DNA of 37,006 nucleotides from positions 1 to 37,006 of the forward strand of contig JANLFX010000025.1 in assembly GCA_024653325.1 (NCBI GenBank), given 5' to 3'. Position numbers and translations under genes: made by a program. Positions 1 through 8,761 of this stretch are shown here, in pieces. The DNA is from Anaerolineae bacterium. Lineage in GTDB: Bacteria; Chloroflexota; Anaerolineae; JACIWR01. The notes below the pieces were generated by a model. The model saw only the letters and a list, made by a program, of their open reading frames with translations, had not been told where the DNA came from and searched no databases. How positions within the stretch are numbered: the first letter of the stretch is position 1; every line of letters begins with the position of its first letter.

Positions 1-22
1 GCCCACTGTCGTGACCGGGGTT

Positions 23-41
23 GCGCGGTAAGAAACCGCGC
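23..41. repeat. short palindrome, 7-bp arms
   Basis: Arms GCGCGGT and ACCGCGC are separated by five bases. It lies far upstream of the first gene in otherwise featureless sequence and has no T-run on either side, so it is not a convincing terminator. It resembles the other short palindromes scattered through gaps in this window. Confidence 0.45.
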
Positions 42-145
42 CTACCATATTCTGGTGGGATGGGAGAGGTCTCCGCGGACAGGGCACAGCAGCAACTCGC
101 CCCCAAAGTGAAATACACCCTTGGGTGACCGTCACGAATTGGAAT

Positions 146-174
146 TTGCTGAAGCAGGCATTACATGGTATTAT
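146..174 (+). promoter_or_regulatory. candidate sigma70-type promoter for amzA-glpX
   Basis: TTGCTG at 146-151 and TATTAT at 169-174 are separated by exactly 17 bases, which fits a housekeeping promoter. Transcription would start near 181 and leave a leader of about 115 bases before the archaemetzincin start. A second TTGACA at 197-202 has no good -10 box at a suitable distance. This is a pattern match only. The rest of 1-297 holds one small palindrome and nothing else I recognise. Confidence 0.3.
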
Positions 175-297
175 TAGCATAGCTTCAAGCCCAGGTTTGA
201 CAGGCGATAAAGGCTATTGGCAGTGTGGGTTTGGAAACGCGGATTAACTCGCAGGCCGTGGGTCACAGCTTAGCTCAAACTGGAGGGGAGGGGATAG

Positions 298-831
298 ATG
301 AGCGCAACGATTACTTTGGTGCCCATTGGAGTTGTGGAAGAGGAGGTTTTGTCCCACGTGGGAACGGCCCTGACCGAGGTCTTTGGGCGACAGGTGGAGA
401 TGGTTGCTCCACTGCCATCCCCTGACTATGCCTACAACGAACACCGGCGGCAATATCTGGCTGGGGCTGTGTTGGCCCAACTCCGTAAATGTCGGTTTCC
501 TGGCGAAGGAGTGCTGGGCATCGTGGACGTGGACCTCTATGCCCCCAATTTGAATTTCGTTTTTGGCCAGGCATCGGTGCGCGGTCGAGAGGCAGTTATC
601 GCTCTGACCCGCTTGCGCCAGAGCTTTTACGGTCTGCCTGAGGAAAAAGACTTGCTCCTGGCTCGCGCCGTCAAAGAAGCGGTGCACGAGTTGGGACACG
701 TTTATGGTTTGAGTCACTGTCCCGATGCCAGGTGTGTAATGCACTTTTCCAATTCTCTACGCGATACCGACTTCAAGTCATATCAGTTCTGTGTGGCCTG
801 CCGGACGCGCATCTTAGAGGTGCCGCATTGA
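298..831 (+). CDS. amzA: archaemetzincin-type zinc metalloprotease (peptidase M54)
   Basis: A predicted cytosolic zinc aminopeptidase-like protein of 177 residues, the usual size for the AmzA family. The diagnostic active site is complete: HELGHVYGLSHC at residues 130-141 gives the HExxHxxGxxH zinc motif followed by Cys. Cys146, the Met148 of the met-turn region and the CxxC pair Cys165/Cys168 also match the family's second, structural zinc site. The start is supported by GGAGGGGAGGGG just upstream of ATG 298. There is no signal peptide. The family is common in archaea and vertebrates and patchy in bacteria, and its physiological substrate in prokaryotes is not established. It lies 27 bases upstream of glpX in the same direction, so the two are probably co-transcribed. 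Confidence 0.9.
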   Translation: MSATITLVPIGVVEEEVLSHVGTALTEVFGRQVEMVAPLPSPDYAYNEHRRQYLAGAVLAQLRKCRFPGEGVLGIVDVDLYAPNLNFVFGQASVRGREAVIALTRLRQSFYGLPEEKDLLLARAVKEAVHELGHVYGLSHCPDARCVMHFSNSLRDTDFKSYQFCVACRTRILEVPH

Positions 832-858
832 GGGAGACTGCTAAGGAGGAGGCTTAAA

Positions 859-1845
859 ATGGGGGAACAACCTGATCGAAACCTGGCCATGGAGTTAGTG
901 CGGGTTACGGAGGCAGCAGCTATGGCTGCTGGTCGGTGGATGGGCCGCGGCGAAAAAGCTGGAGCCGATAAGGCCGCGGTGGATGCCATGCGCCTGGTCC
1001 TGAATACGGTGCAGATGGACGGGGTGGTGGTGATTGGGGAAGGGGAGAAGGATGAGGCCCCTATGTTGTACAACGGTGAAGTGCTGGGTACCGGTGTGCC
1101 TCCGCAGGTGGACATTGCTGTGGATCCCATTGATGGCACACGCCTCACCTCGTTAGGATTACCGGGAGCCCTCTCGGTAGTAGCTCTGGCCGAGCGCGGT
1201 TCTATGTACGCCCCGGGTCACATCGTGTACATGAACAAAATCGCTGTCGGACCGCAAGCCAAAGGGGTGATTGACATCGAGTTGCCCGTGGCTGAGAATC
1301 TGAACCGCATTGCCGAAGCCAAGAAACGGGCAGTGAGCGATTTAACGGTGGTCATTCTTGACCGGCCGCGCCACGAACGGCTTATCAAGGATGTACGGCA
1401 GGCTGGAGCCCGCATCAAGCTCATTCCCGATGGCGACGTGGCTGGTGGGTTGATGACCGCTTTCGAGGACACGGGTATGGACGTGTTGATGGGCATCGGC
1501 GGCTCACCTGAAGCGGTGATCACTGCCTGTGGGTTAAAGTGTGTGGGAGGCGAGATCCAGTGCAAATTGTGGCCCCGTGACGAAGCCGAGCGCCAGTGGG
1601 CCGAGGAAATGGGGCTGGACCTCGATCAGGTGCTCACTACCGACGATTTGGTGAAAGGGGAAAACGTCTTTTTCGCTGCTACTGGTATCACCGACGGTGA
1701 GCTCTTGAGAGGGGTGAAATATTTCGGCAGTGGGGCCAAGACCTTCTCTATAGTGATGCGTTCCAAATCAGGTACGGTGCGCTGGGTAGAGGCCATCCAC
1801 CGCCTGGATAAGCTGATGCGTTTTAGCAAAATCGCTTTCAGTTAA
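859..1845 (+). CDS. glpX: class II fructose-1,6-bisphosphatase (GlpX family)
   Basis: Hydrolyses fructose 1,6-bisphosphate to fructose 6-phosphate and phosphate in gluconeogenesis; some members also act on sedoheptulose 1,7-bisphosphate. The protein is 328 residues, normal for GlpX. The metal-binding motifs are present: [10 protein letters not shown] at about 60-69, DPIDGT at 89-94 and a later GIGGSPE segment. The start is fixed by AGGAGG seven to eight bases before ATG 859. It is a soluble cytosolic enzyme. The gene follows amzA closely and is separated from the lpdA remnant by 59 bases that contain a small palindrome (1865-1884). No sign of damage. Confidence 0.93.
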   Translation: MGEQPDRNLAMELVRVTEAAAMAAGRWMGRGEKAGADKAAVDAMRLVLNTVQMDGVVVIGEGEKDEAPMLYNGEVLGTGVPPQVDIAVDPIDGTRLTSLGLPGALSVVALAERGSMYAPGHIVYMNKIAVGPQAKGVIDIELPVAENLNRIAEAKKRAVSDLTVVILDRPRHERLIKDVRQAGARIKLIPDGDVAGGLMTAFEDTGMDVLMGIGGSPEAVITACGLKCVGGEIQCKLWPRDEAERQWAEEMGLDLDQVLTTDDLVKGENVFFAATGITDGELLRGVKYFGSGAKTFSIVMRSKSGTVRWVEAIHRLDKLMRFSKIAFS

Positions 1846-1864
1846 AAGTGGCCAGGGGCTTGTG

Positions 1865-1884
1865 AGATAGGCTTCAGCCTGTCT
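1865..1884. repeat. short palindrome between glpX and lpdA remnant
   Basis: Arms AGATAGGCT and AGCCTGTCT, one mismatch, with a two-base centre. No T-run follows on the plus strand. The AGGCT/AGCCT core is close to the AGG..CCT core of the palindrome at 29359-29378. Confidence 0.45.
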
Positions 1885-1904
1885 TACAGGACTGGGAGGA
1901 AAGC

Positions 1905-2903
1905 ATGGAGTATGACGTGGTGGTCATCGGTGGTGGCCCCGGCGGCTACGTGGCCGCTATCCGCGCGGCCCAACTCGGCGGACGGGTAGCTCTGGTGGAA
2001 AAGGATCAGGTGGGTGGCATCTGTCTGAATCGCGGTTGTATTCCCACCAAGGCCCTGGTGCGCTGCGTCAGCTCCCTCCGCGAAGCCAGGAACGCCTCCC
2101 GGTTCGGGGTCATTATTTCTGAACCGTCTTTCGATTTCGCGGCCATGCTGGCCCACAAGGATAGCGTGGTGGAACGACTGGTAGGCGGCGTGGGAGGGCT
2201 GCTGCGGGCCCATGGCGTGGATTTTTACCCTGGTACGGGCGCCATTGTCCGCCCAGACCTGGTGCGGGTTACCACCCCCGGCGCGGTGGTCACCGAATTG
2301 ACTGCGCGCCACGTCGTCATCGCCACTGGCTCGGTTGCCGGTCGCCCACCTATAGCCGGCCTGGATACTCCCGGCGTGTTGGTTGGTGAGGAAATCCTGA
2401 ACCTGAAGCACGTGCCCGCCAGCCAGATCATCGTCGGCGGCGGGGTGGTGGGCCTGGAGTTTGCCAGCATTTTCCAGACCCTGGGTTCACAGGTGACGGT
2501 CATCGAGATGCTGCCCACCTTACTGCCCCAGGTGGATCAGGAGATCTCACGGCGTTATGGGGTTTACCTGCAAAAGAGCGGCACGCGCGTGTTTCTGAAG
2601 GCGCGAGTGGAGGAGTTCCGGCCAACCGAAACGGGAGGGGTGAGGGTGCGTTTCTCGACCGAGGGCCGCGAACAAGTCGAAGAAGTGGAGCGGGTGCTGG
2701 TCGCCACGGGGCGGGTGCCCTGCAGCGCGGGATTGGGCCTGGAACCGCTAGGAGTGAAAATGGAGCGGGGTGCGGTGGTGGTCAATGGGCGATTGCAATG
2801 GAAGCAGCCAGACAGGCCGCTTACGGCGCAGCCATCCACTACCGGCAGGCGAGGAGATAGCGGTTATCAGACATATCCAGGAGAACAGAATGCCAAGTGG
2901 TAA
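1905..2903 (+). pseudogene. lpdA: dihydrolipoamide dehydrogenase, truncated at C-terminus
   Basis: The N-terminal two thirds are a good E3 flavoprotein: FAD motif GGGPGG at 9-14, redox disulfide CLNRGC at 40-45, and the NAD-binding segment VGGGVVGLEFAS near the middle. Similarity stops abruptly after about residue 298 (base 2796-2798, VVVNGRLQ). The last 34 codons are low in family resemblance and read through unrelated DNA to a TGA at 2903. Family members are about 460-470 residues. The second FAD contact and the whole C-terminal dimerisation domain with its catalytic His-Glu are missing, so the product cannot be an active E3 dimer. The break lies just before the small toxin/DUF2283 pair, which suggests disruption by that module. 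The start has GGGAGGAAAGC before ATG 1905. Confidence 0.85.
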
Positions 2904-3216
2904 AATGTGGGTTCAGCGTGACCGTTTTGGTAATGACATCTATCTAACCTATGAACGCTGGAAGCACATAACTGATCAGGATAATCATCCAGAGATTGAG
3001 CCCTATTTAGATTACATCCGAGAGACAATCAGGCTGGGTCGGCGCCGTCAGGATCCATACGATCCACATAGCTACAAGTACTATCGCCCCTTTCCTGATC
3101 TACCTGATGGCAACACTCACCTCGTTGTATGTGTGCGTTTCCGCTGGAAGGTCGCACCAGATGGTACAGCACAAGAGGAGAAGTTTGTGACTACAGCTTA
3201 CTTTCAATGGTTTTGA
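2890..3216 (+). CDS. small toxin-like protein, possible barnase/RelE-fold RNase
   Basis: A 108-residue basic protein. I chose ATG 2890 because AGGAGA lies six bases upstream and because the conserved part (WVQRDRFGNDIYLTYERWKHI) begins just after it; longer in-frame starts run into lpdA sequence. The pattern of a short beta strand, a WxHI helix with a nearby His-Pro-Glu, then a segment with TI, RRRQDP and YYRP, resembles the phage-barnase/EndoU/ColicinE5-D/RelE-like nuclease (PBECR-like) proteins. I am not certain of the exact family. It is followed 10 bases later by a DUF2283 protein, a pairing typical of toxin-antitoxin modules. The toxin-first order is inferred. About 90 bases upstream (2799-2889) fit neither lpdA nor this gene. 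Confidence 0.6.
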   Translation: MPSGKMWVQRDRFGNDIYLTYERWKHITDQDNHPEIEPYLDYIRETIRLGRRRQDPYDPHSYKYYRPFPDLPDGNTHLVVCVRFRWKVAPDGTAQEEKFVTTAYFQWF

Positions 3217-3226
3217 GAGGTGATCT

Positions 3227-3595
3227 ATGAACGAGACCAAGTATCATTATCATTATGACCAGGAAGCCGATGTACTATATGTCTCTTTCGGTCGCAGCGA
3301 GCACGTTACCGGGATCGAGTTGGCCGATAATATATTGCTCCGTCTGGATACTGGCAAGGTGGGAGGGACACCGCCACGAGCAGTGGGTCTAACCTTTGTC
3401 AACTTTGCTCGCATGCTCGCTTATCACCAGGGTAAGCCCCTGACCATCTCACTTGATGTACTGCGTAATCTGCCGGACGACTTGTGGCAGGCAGTGATAG
3501 CTGTAATGACCAGTCCACCAGTCAGTGATTTTCTGGCGGTTGGCCTTTCGGTGCTACCTCAGGTTCCGCCTTTACCGGAGTTAGCCACCGTGTGA
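3227..3595 (+). CDS. DUF2283 family protein, probable antitoxin partner
   Basis: A 122-residue protein. Its first half (YHYDQEADVLYVSF, then a strand with ILLRLD and GLTFVNFARML) matches the DUF2283 pattern of small beta-rich proteins, often found beside RelE/HigB-like or DUF4258-like toxins. The second half is a less conserved tail of about 55 residues. GAGAGGTGA precedes ATG 3227. The gene is spaced 10 bases after the toxin-like gene, and the radical SAM gene starts 7 bases after its stop. Antitoxin function is inferred from context only. Confidence 0.65.
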   Translation: MNETKYHYHYDQEADVLYVSFGRSEHVTGIELADNILLRLDTGKVGGTPPRAVGLTFVNFARMLAYHQGKPLTISLDVLRNLPDDLWQAVIAVMTSPPVSDFLAVGLSVLPQVPPLPELATV

Positions 3596-3602
3596 TGAAG
3601 CG

Positions 3603-4550
3603 ATGATCAATGTTTCTATCGGCACGGCTGCCGTCCTCGGCCTGACGGAGATTCAGATGGAGGCCGCTCCCACTACGGCTTACCTGATGCTGGGCGGGCG
3701 CTGTGCGTTGAATTGCGGTTTCTGTGCACAGGCCCGTTCCAGTCACGCCGGCGCGCTTCACCTGTCGCGGATCACCTGGCCGCAGTTCGATCTGGACGAG
3801 ACCATATCTCGCCTGGTGGCAGCGGTGGGGCGAGGTGACATCAAACGCGCCTGCTTGCAGGTCACCGTCTCGCCAGGTTATTTTCGGCGCACTCTCGAGG
3901 TGGTGCGGGCTATCCGCGCGGCGAGCGCTGTGCCCGTGGACGCGGCCATCTTGCCCCGGAACGTGCATCAGGTGGAGCAACTGCTGGCCGCCGGGGTGGA
4001 TCACATCGGCTTTGGATTGGATGCCGCCTGCGAAAGGGTGTTCCGGCGGGTGAAGGGCAGGGATTGGGACGAGGCGCTGGCTCTCGTCGAAGCGACGGCG
4101 CGACAATTCCCCGCCCGCTCGGCGGTGCACCTCATCGTCGGCTTGGGCGAGACGGAAGAGGAGATGGTGCGCCTGATGCAGCAGATGCACGACTTGGGGG
4201 TGGTGGTGGGCCTGTTCGCTTTTACCCCGGTGCCGGGCACGGCCATGGAATCCTCCTCATCGCCGCCGCTGGATGTTTACCGCCGCATGCAGACCGCTCG
4301 TTACCTCATCGTCCATGACTTGGCCCGCGCCGAACAGTTCACTTTCCGGGAGGGGCGGGTCAGCGCCTTCAACGTGCCCCGTTTACGCGACGTCTTGGCC
4401 GACGGCGTGGCTTTTCAGACCTCGGGCTGCCCGGACTGCAACCGTCCCTTCTACAACGAACGGCCCGGCGGCGTCATGTACAACTATCCACGACCGCTCA
4501 CGCCCGTCGAGGCGAGGCAGGCGATTGTGGAGATGGGATTGGTTTTATGA
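3603..4550 (+). CDS. radical SAM protein, LipS1/LipS2-type lipoyl synthase candidate
   Basis: A 315-residue radical SAM enzyme. The 4Fe-4S/SAM motif is C34xxxC38xxC41 (CALNCGFC). A second conserved Cys pair sits near the C-terminus, C276 and C279 in SGCPDCNRPFYNERPGG, suitable for an auxiliary cluster. Biotin synthase and LipA are related, but the motif spacing and the C-terminal CPxC-NRPFYNE block fit the two-component lipoyl synthases LipS1/LipS2, which insert sulfur into protein-bound octanoate. I cannot tell LipS1 from LipS2 and see only one such gene here, so the partner would have to be elsewhere. The start ATG 3603 has a weak ribosome site, but the protein opens with the family-like VSIGTAAVLGL, so the N-terminus looks intact. 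It overlaps the ligase gene by four bases (ATGA), implying coupled translation. Confidence 0.7.
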   Translation: MINVSIGTAAVLGLTEIQMEAAPTTAYLMLGGRCALNCGFCAQARSSHAGALHLSRITWPQFDLDETISRLVAAVGRGDIKRACLQVTVSPGYFRRTLEVVRAIRAASAVPVDAAILPRNVHQVEQLLAAGVDHIGFGLDAACERVFRRVKGRDWDEALALVEATARQFPARSAVHLIVGLGETEEEMVRLMQQMHDLGVVVGLFAFTPVPGTAMESSSSPPLDVYRRMQTARYLIVHDLARAEQFTFREGRVSAFNVPRLRDVLADGVAFQTSGCPDCNRPFYNERPGGVMYNYPRPLTPVEARQAIVEMGLVL

Positions 4551-5686
4551 CTTATCCGCGGGCCACCTGGCGTCTTCTAAACACGGGCGTTGCCGATGGA
4601 GCGACTAACATGGCCGTGGACGAGGCCATCTTGGAGGCGGTGTCCTCAGGGGATTCGCCTCCCACCCTGCGTTTCTACGCCTGGCATCCGCCCTGCCTTT
4701 CTCTGGGATACTCCCAGGCCGTGCGGGATGAGGTGGACCTGGAGGCCTGCCGCGCGCGGGGGATTGATCTGGTGCGGCGGCCCACCGGCGGGCGGGCTAT
4801 CCTACACACCGATGAACTCACTTACTCCGTCGTTGTTCCGCAGAGCGACCCTCGCGTGGCTGGCGAGATTGTCGAGTCGTACCGCCGCCTGTGTCAGGGG
4901 CTTCTGGCCGGACTGCGGATGCTGGGACTGGAGGTGATGCAGGCCGGGCGGAAGCCCTCGAAGCCAGAAACTTTCTCCACCGCCTGTTTCGACGCGCCGT
5001 CTGATTACGAACTTATCGTCGGGGGGCGGAAGATCGTCGGCAGCGCCCAAGCCCGGCGGCACGGGGTAGTGCTCCAGCACGGGGCGTTGCCCCTGGTGGG
5101 GGACATCACCCGCATTGTGGATGTGCTGAACCTGCCGGAGGATGAGCGGGAGGAGTTCCGTGCTGCTCTGCGAATGCGGGCCACTACTCTGGAGGCCGCT
5201 CTGGGCCGGGCACTTTCCTTCGACGAGGTGGTGCGTGCGCTGGCCCACGGCTTCGCCCAGGCCCTTAATCTGGAGCTCGTCCCCGGCGAACTGTCGCCAA
5301 GCGAGTTGGCTCGTGCTGAAATGTTGCGCGCGGAGAAGTACGCCGCCGAGGGGTGGACGTTTCAGAAGGAAAAGTGGTCGTTTCTCAGAAGCAAGGATTT
5401 TAGGAGGTCTGCTGTGTCTGGGGTTACATCCATGACCATACCGGTCGAAATGGCAGAACGGGATCTAAGGCAATTATTGGAAAATCTCCGTTTAGGGGAG
5501 ACAATTACCCTGGTCAGTTCTGAGGGCCAGCCTCTGGCCGTTGTGGTTTCGCTCAAGTCCTCGTCTGTCGAGGTCAAGCCTGTCTCGGATTGGGAAACCC
5601 GGTGGGATGAGCTGGTACGAGGGGTTAGCCGAGCGTGGAAGAGTGACAAGAGCGCCGTCGAGCTTTTGACGGAGATGCGGCGATGA
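4547..5686 (+). CDS. lplA: lipoate/octanoate-protein ligase, 3' end fused in frame to VapB
   Basis: Residues 1 to about 265 form a biotin/lipoate A/B protein ligase that attaches lipoate or octanoate to the lysine of lipoyl domains. Seen directly: RRPTGGRAILH at 77-87 (lipoyl-AMP loop) and GGRKIVGSAQ with Lys152. The frame has no stop at the expected family end. It runs from RAEKYAAEGW through about 25 unrelated residues into a complete Phd/VapB-type antitoxin that has its own ribosome site and GTG start at 5414. A diverged copy of the ligase 3' end lies after the toxin gene (6181-6336), so the native end was probably displaced when the module arrived. Translation starts at ATG 4547 within the stop of the radical SAM gene. 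The ligase catalytic part appears complete. Whether the fusion protein exists or is cut short is unknown. Confidence 0.85.
   Translation: MTYPRATWRLLNTGVADGATNMAVDEAILEAVSSGDSPPTLRFYAWHPPCLSLGYSQAVRDEVDLEACRARGIDLVRRPTGGRAILHTDELTYSVVVPQSDPRVAGEIVESYRRLCQGLLAGLRMLGLEVMQAGRKPSKPETFSTACFDAPSDYELIVGGRKIVGSAQARRHGVVLQHGALPLVGDITRIVDVLNLPEDEREEFRAALRMRATTLEAALGRALSFDEVVRALAHGFAQALNLELVPGELSPSELARAEMLRAEKYAAEGWTFQKEKWSFLRSKDFRRSAVSGVTSMTIPVEMAERDLRQLLENLRLGETITLVSSEGQPLAVVVSLKSSSVEVKPVSDWETRWDELVRGVSRAWKSDKSAVELLTEMRR
5249..5345 (+). repeat. direct repeat, copy 1 (inside lplA 3' part)
   Basis: These 97 bases match 6181-6277 in the same orientation at an offset of 932. I count nine mismatches; seven are synonymous in the ligase frame and two change the residue (Met to Val, Tyr to Ser). 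The two copies bracket the VapB-VapC module. Confidence 0.85.
5414..5686 (+). CDS. vapB: VapB/Phd-type antitoxin
   Basis: A 90-residue protein in the same frame as lplA. AGGAGG at 5402-5407 sits six bases before GTG 5414, which is the evidence that the antitoxin is translated on its own and not only as a ligase tail. An ATG at 5432 is an alternative start. The sequence TIPVEMAERDLRQLLENL then GETITLV and GQPLAVVV fits the Phd/YefM-like fold, which binds the operator and neutralises the toxin with its C-terminal arm. Its TGA overlaps the vapC ATG (ATGA), the usual arrangement of these operons. Autoregulation is expected for the family, but I could not identify an operator. Confidence 0.78.
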   Translation: MSGVTSMTIPVEMAERDLRQLLENLRLGETITLVSSEGQPLAVVVSLKSSSVEVKPVSDWETRWDELVRGVSRAWKSDKSAVELLTEMRR

Positions 5687-6123
5687 ACTGCGCTATAGAT
5701 GCCAGCGTTTTCGTGGCAGCCGTGAGGTTGGAAGAGGAGTATTACACTGCCAGTCGCGGATTTCTACAGCAGGCGCGAGTGGAGGCCGTGACTGTGTTCT
5801 GCCCTACCCTGGTTTTGCCAGAGTGTGCTGCGGCTATCGCCAGGCCTACCGATGATGTGGCATTGGTCAGAGAACTCATAGCCCTTATCGAAGGTTTCCC
5901 TGGCTTGCATTTGGTGGCTCTTGAATTGCCGTTAGCGCACCGGGCAGCCCAAATTGCTATGACCTACCATCTCAGGGGTGCCGACTCTGTCTATGTGGCT
6001 GTGGCCGAGGCCTTCAATGCCACGCTCATCACCTGGGATGCTGAGATGTTGCGGCGCAGTTCGGCCATTGTCCCAACGCTGACCCCCACGGAGTGGGTAG
6101 AGCGATGGCCACTCGGCGGGTGA
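5683..6123 (+). CDS. vapC: VapC-type PIN-domain toxin
   Basis: A 146-residue PIN-domain ribonuclease, expected to cleave tRNA or rRNA when freed from VapB. The acidic residues that hold the metal are visible: Asp7 (IDASVF), the Glu in LPECAAA near residue 48, the Asp in GADSVYVAVAEA near 101, and the Asp in ITWDAEML near 119. Length and spacing are normal. It overlaps the antitoxin by four bases. It sits between two copies of the lipoate ligase 3' end, so it looks like part of an acquired cassette. Confidence 0.88.
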   Translation: MNCAIDASVFVAAVRLEEEYYTASRGFLQQARVEAVTVFCPTLVLPECAAAIARPTDDVALVRELIALIEGFPGLHLVALELPLAHRAAQIAMTYHLRGADSVYVAVAEAFNATLITWDAEMLRRSSAIVPTLTPTEWVERWPLGG

Positions 6124-6177
6124 AAGCCTCGGAAAAGAAAGCCCGGTACTCCACATTCACTACTGTTCAATGCGATG

Positions 6178-6336
6178 TGGGGCTTTGCCCAAGCACTCAA
6201 CCTGGAGCTCGTCCCCGGCGAACTGTCGCCAAGCGAGTTGGCCCGCGCTGAAGTGTTGCGCGCGGAGAAGTCCGCCGTTCGGCGGCCCACAAGTCCTGCG
6301 CCAGGTTATACCGGAGGACGTGGGGTTAATCAGAGT
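6178..6336 (+). pseudogene. remnant of a lipoate ligase 3' end
   Basis: Read in frame from 6178 this gives GFAQALNLELVPGELSPSEL and then a short tail to a TGA at 6334-6336. The first 33 or so residues match the C-terminal part of the upstream ligase almost exactly, while the tail (SAVRRPTSPAPG onward) does not. There is no start codon or ribosome site for it. It is what would remain if the VapBC cassette came in next to, or together with, a homologous ligase end. Confidence 0.75.
6181..6277 (+). repeat. direct repeat, copy 2 (downstream of vapC)
   Basis: Partner of 5249-5345 with nine mismatches by my count, mostly at third codon positions. That excess of silent changes suggests the copy descends from another functional ligase allele or paralogue and is not a fresh duplication of this gene. 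Confidence 0.85.
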
Positions 6337-6346
6337 GTGAAGTGAA

Positions 6347-6631
6347 ATGATTATCGGTCTCTGCACTATCGAACTACATCTGCCGGGCAATGGCTCCCTC
6401 AAAGATAAGCGCCGCGTGCTGAAAAGCATCATCGCCCGCGTGCATCGCGAGTTTAACGTCTCCATCGCTGAAGTAGACCACCAGGACGTGTGGCAATCGG
6501 CGGTGTTGGGCGTGGTCTGCGTGTCCAACGGCAACAACTACGTCCACGGCCTGCTGACCAAGGTGGTGGAGTGGATCGAGCATAACCGCCCGGACGTGCA
6601 GGTGGTGGATTTCAAAATCGAGATTTTGTAG
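6347..6631 (+). CDS. DUF503 (YlxP-like) family protein
   Basis: A 94-residue protein with the DUF503 pattern: an opening strand [13 protein letters not shown], the [12 protein letters not shown] helix, then NVSIAEVD and a hydrophobic strand, ending with the VVDFKIEIL strand. Family members are small ferredoxin-like-fold proteins often found near ribosome maturation genes; the precise role is unclear. The start at ATG 6347 has only a weak AAGTGA upstream. It precedes hutU by 110 bases and shows no functional link to it. Confidence 0.82.
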   Translation: MIIGLCTIELHLPGNGSLKDKRRVLKSIIARVHREFNVSIAEVDHQDVWQSAVLGVVCVSNGNNYVHGLLTKVVEWIEHNRPDVQVVDFKIEIL

Positions 6632-6687
6632 TACTTGGTCAAATCGGTTTTGACAACTCGTCATATTCACCTGGAGTACTGGTTAAC

Positions 6688-6714
6688 CTTGCGAAGGTTC
6701 TGCACCTTCGCAAG
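6688..6714. repeat. palindrome upstream of hutU
   Basis: Perfect 11-bp arms CTTGCGAAGGT / ACCTTCGCAAG around a five-base loop. A purine/T-rich stretch follows, not a T-run, so terminator function is weak. The same CTTGCGAAGGT arm occurs at 30660-30692. Confidence 0.7.
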
Positions 6715-6741
6715 ATTAAGTTAAGATTTGGAGGTGTGATA

Positions 6742-8403
<1,662 letters not shown>

Positions 8404-8436
8404 CGAGTAACAAGTCGGCTAAGCGAGGTGTGAGAT

Positions 8437-8492
8437 GTAGCGGCGGACGGCCCTGTCCGCCCGTGAACGCGGCCACGGCGGGCCGCTGCTAC
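8437..8492. repeat. nested palindrome downstream of hutU
   Basis: Outer arms GTAGCGGCGG and CCGCTGCTAC differ at one base; an inner hairpin GGCGGAC/GTCCGCC lies at 8442-8461. There is no T-run, so it is not an obvious terminator. It belongs to the 358-base gap 8404-8761, which holds this palindrome and the adjacent MITE-like element but no gene I can support. Confidence 0.55.
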
Positions 8493-8501
8493 GCCTTTGC
8501 A

Positions 8502-8654
8502 CTAACTCGACATTGTTAGATTTGCCGTGTGGTGACTACCCCACCCATCCCCACCCCGGCCCTCCCCTTCCCTCTCCGCTGCGGAGAGGGAAGGGGAGGG
8601 TGAGGGAGGGGTTAGGAGAGGTCAAAAAGCCCGAATTTAACATTGTCGAGTTAG
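8502..8654. mobile_element. MITE-like element with terminal inverted repeats
   Basis: A 153-bp non-coding element. Its ends are 21-bp inverted repeats (8502-8522 and 8634-8654, 19 of 21 matching) that begin CTAACTCGACA. The middle holds a perfect palindrome with 20-bp arms (8560-8579 and 8581-8600, C-rich then G-rich). TA dinucleotides occur near each end, but I cannot prove a target duplication. Bases 8598-8650 recur exactly, in inverted orientation, at the end of the window (36954-37006). It encodes no protein, so any movement would need a transposase from elsewhere. Confidence 0.65.
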
Positions 8655-8761
8655 AATCCAGTGGAACTTTTTCTCGCCAGCAACGTCAATATTTAATAAA
8701 CACAATCCCCCACACCTGTCACAGACGGGGAATCCTATCCTGAGAGAACTGGTGAGGAAAA

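Noticed and set aside
2799-2889. Short frame MEAARQAAYGAAIHYRQARR between lpdA and the toxin-like gene
   Set aside because: Only 20 residues, no ribosome site and no match to lpdA; probably scrap DNA at the junction.
8513-8743. Small open frame inside the MITE-like element
   Set aside because: It runs through the palindrome, has no ribosome site and no family resemblance.
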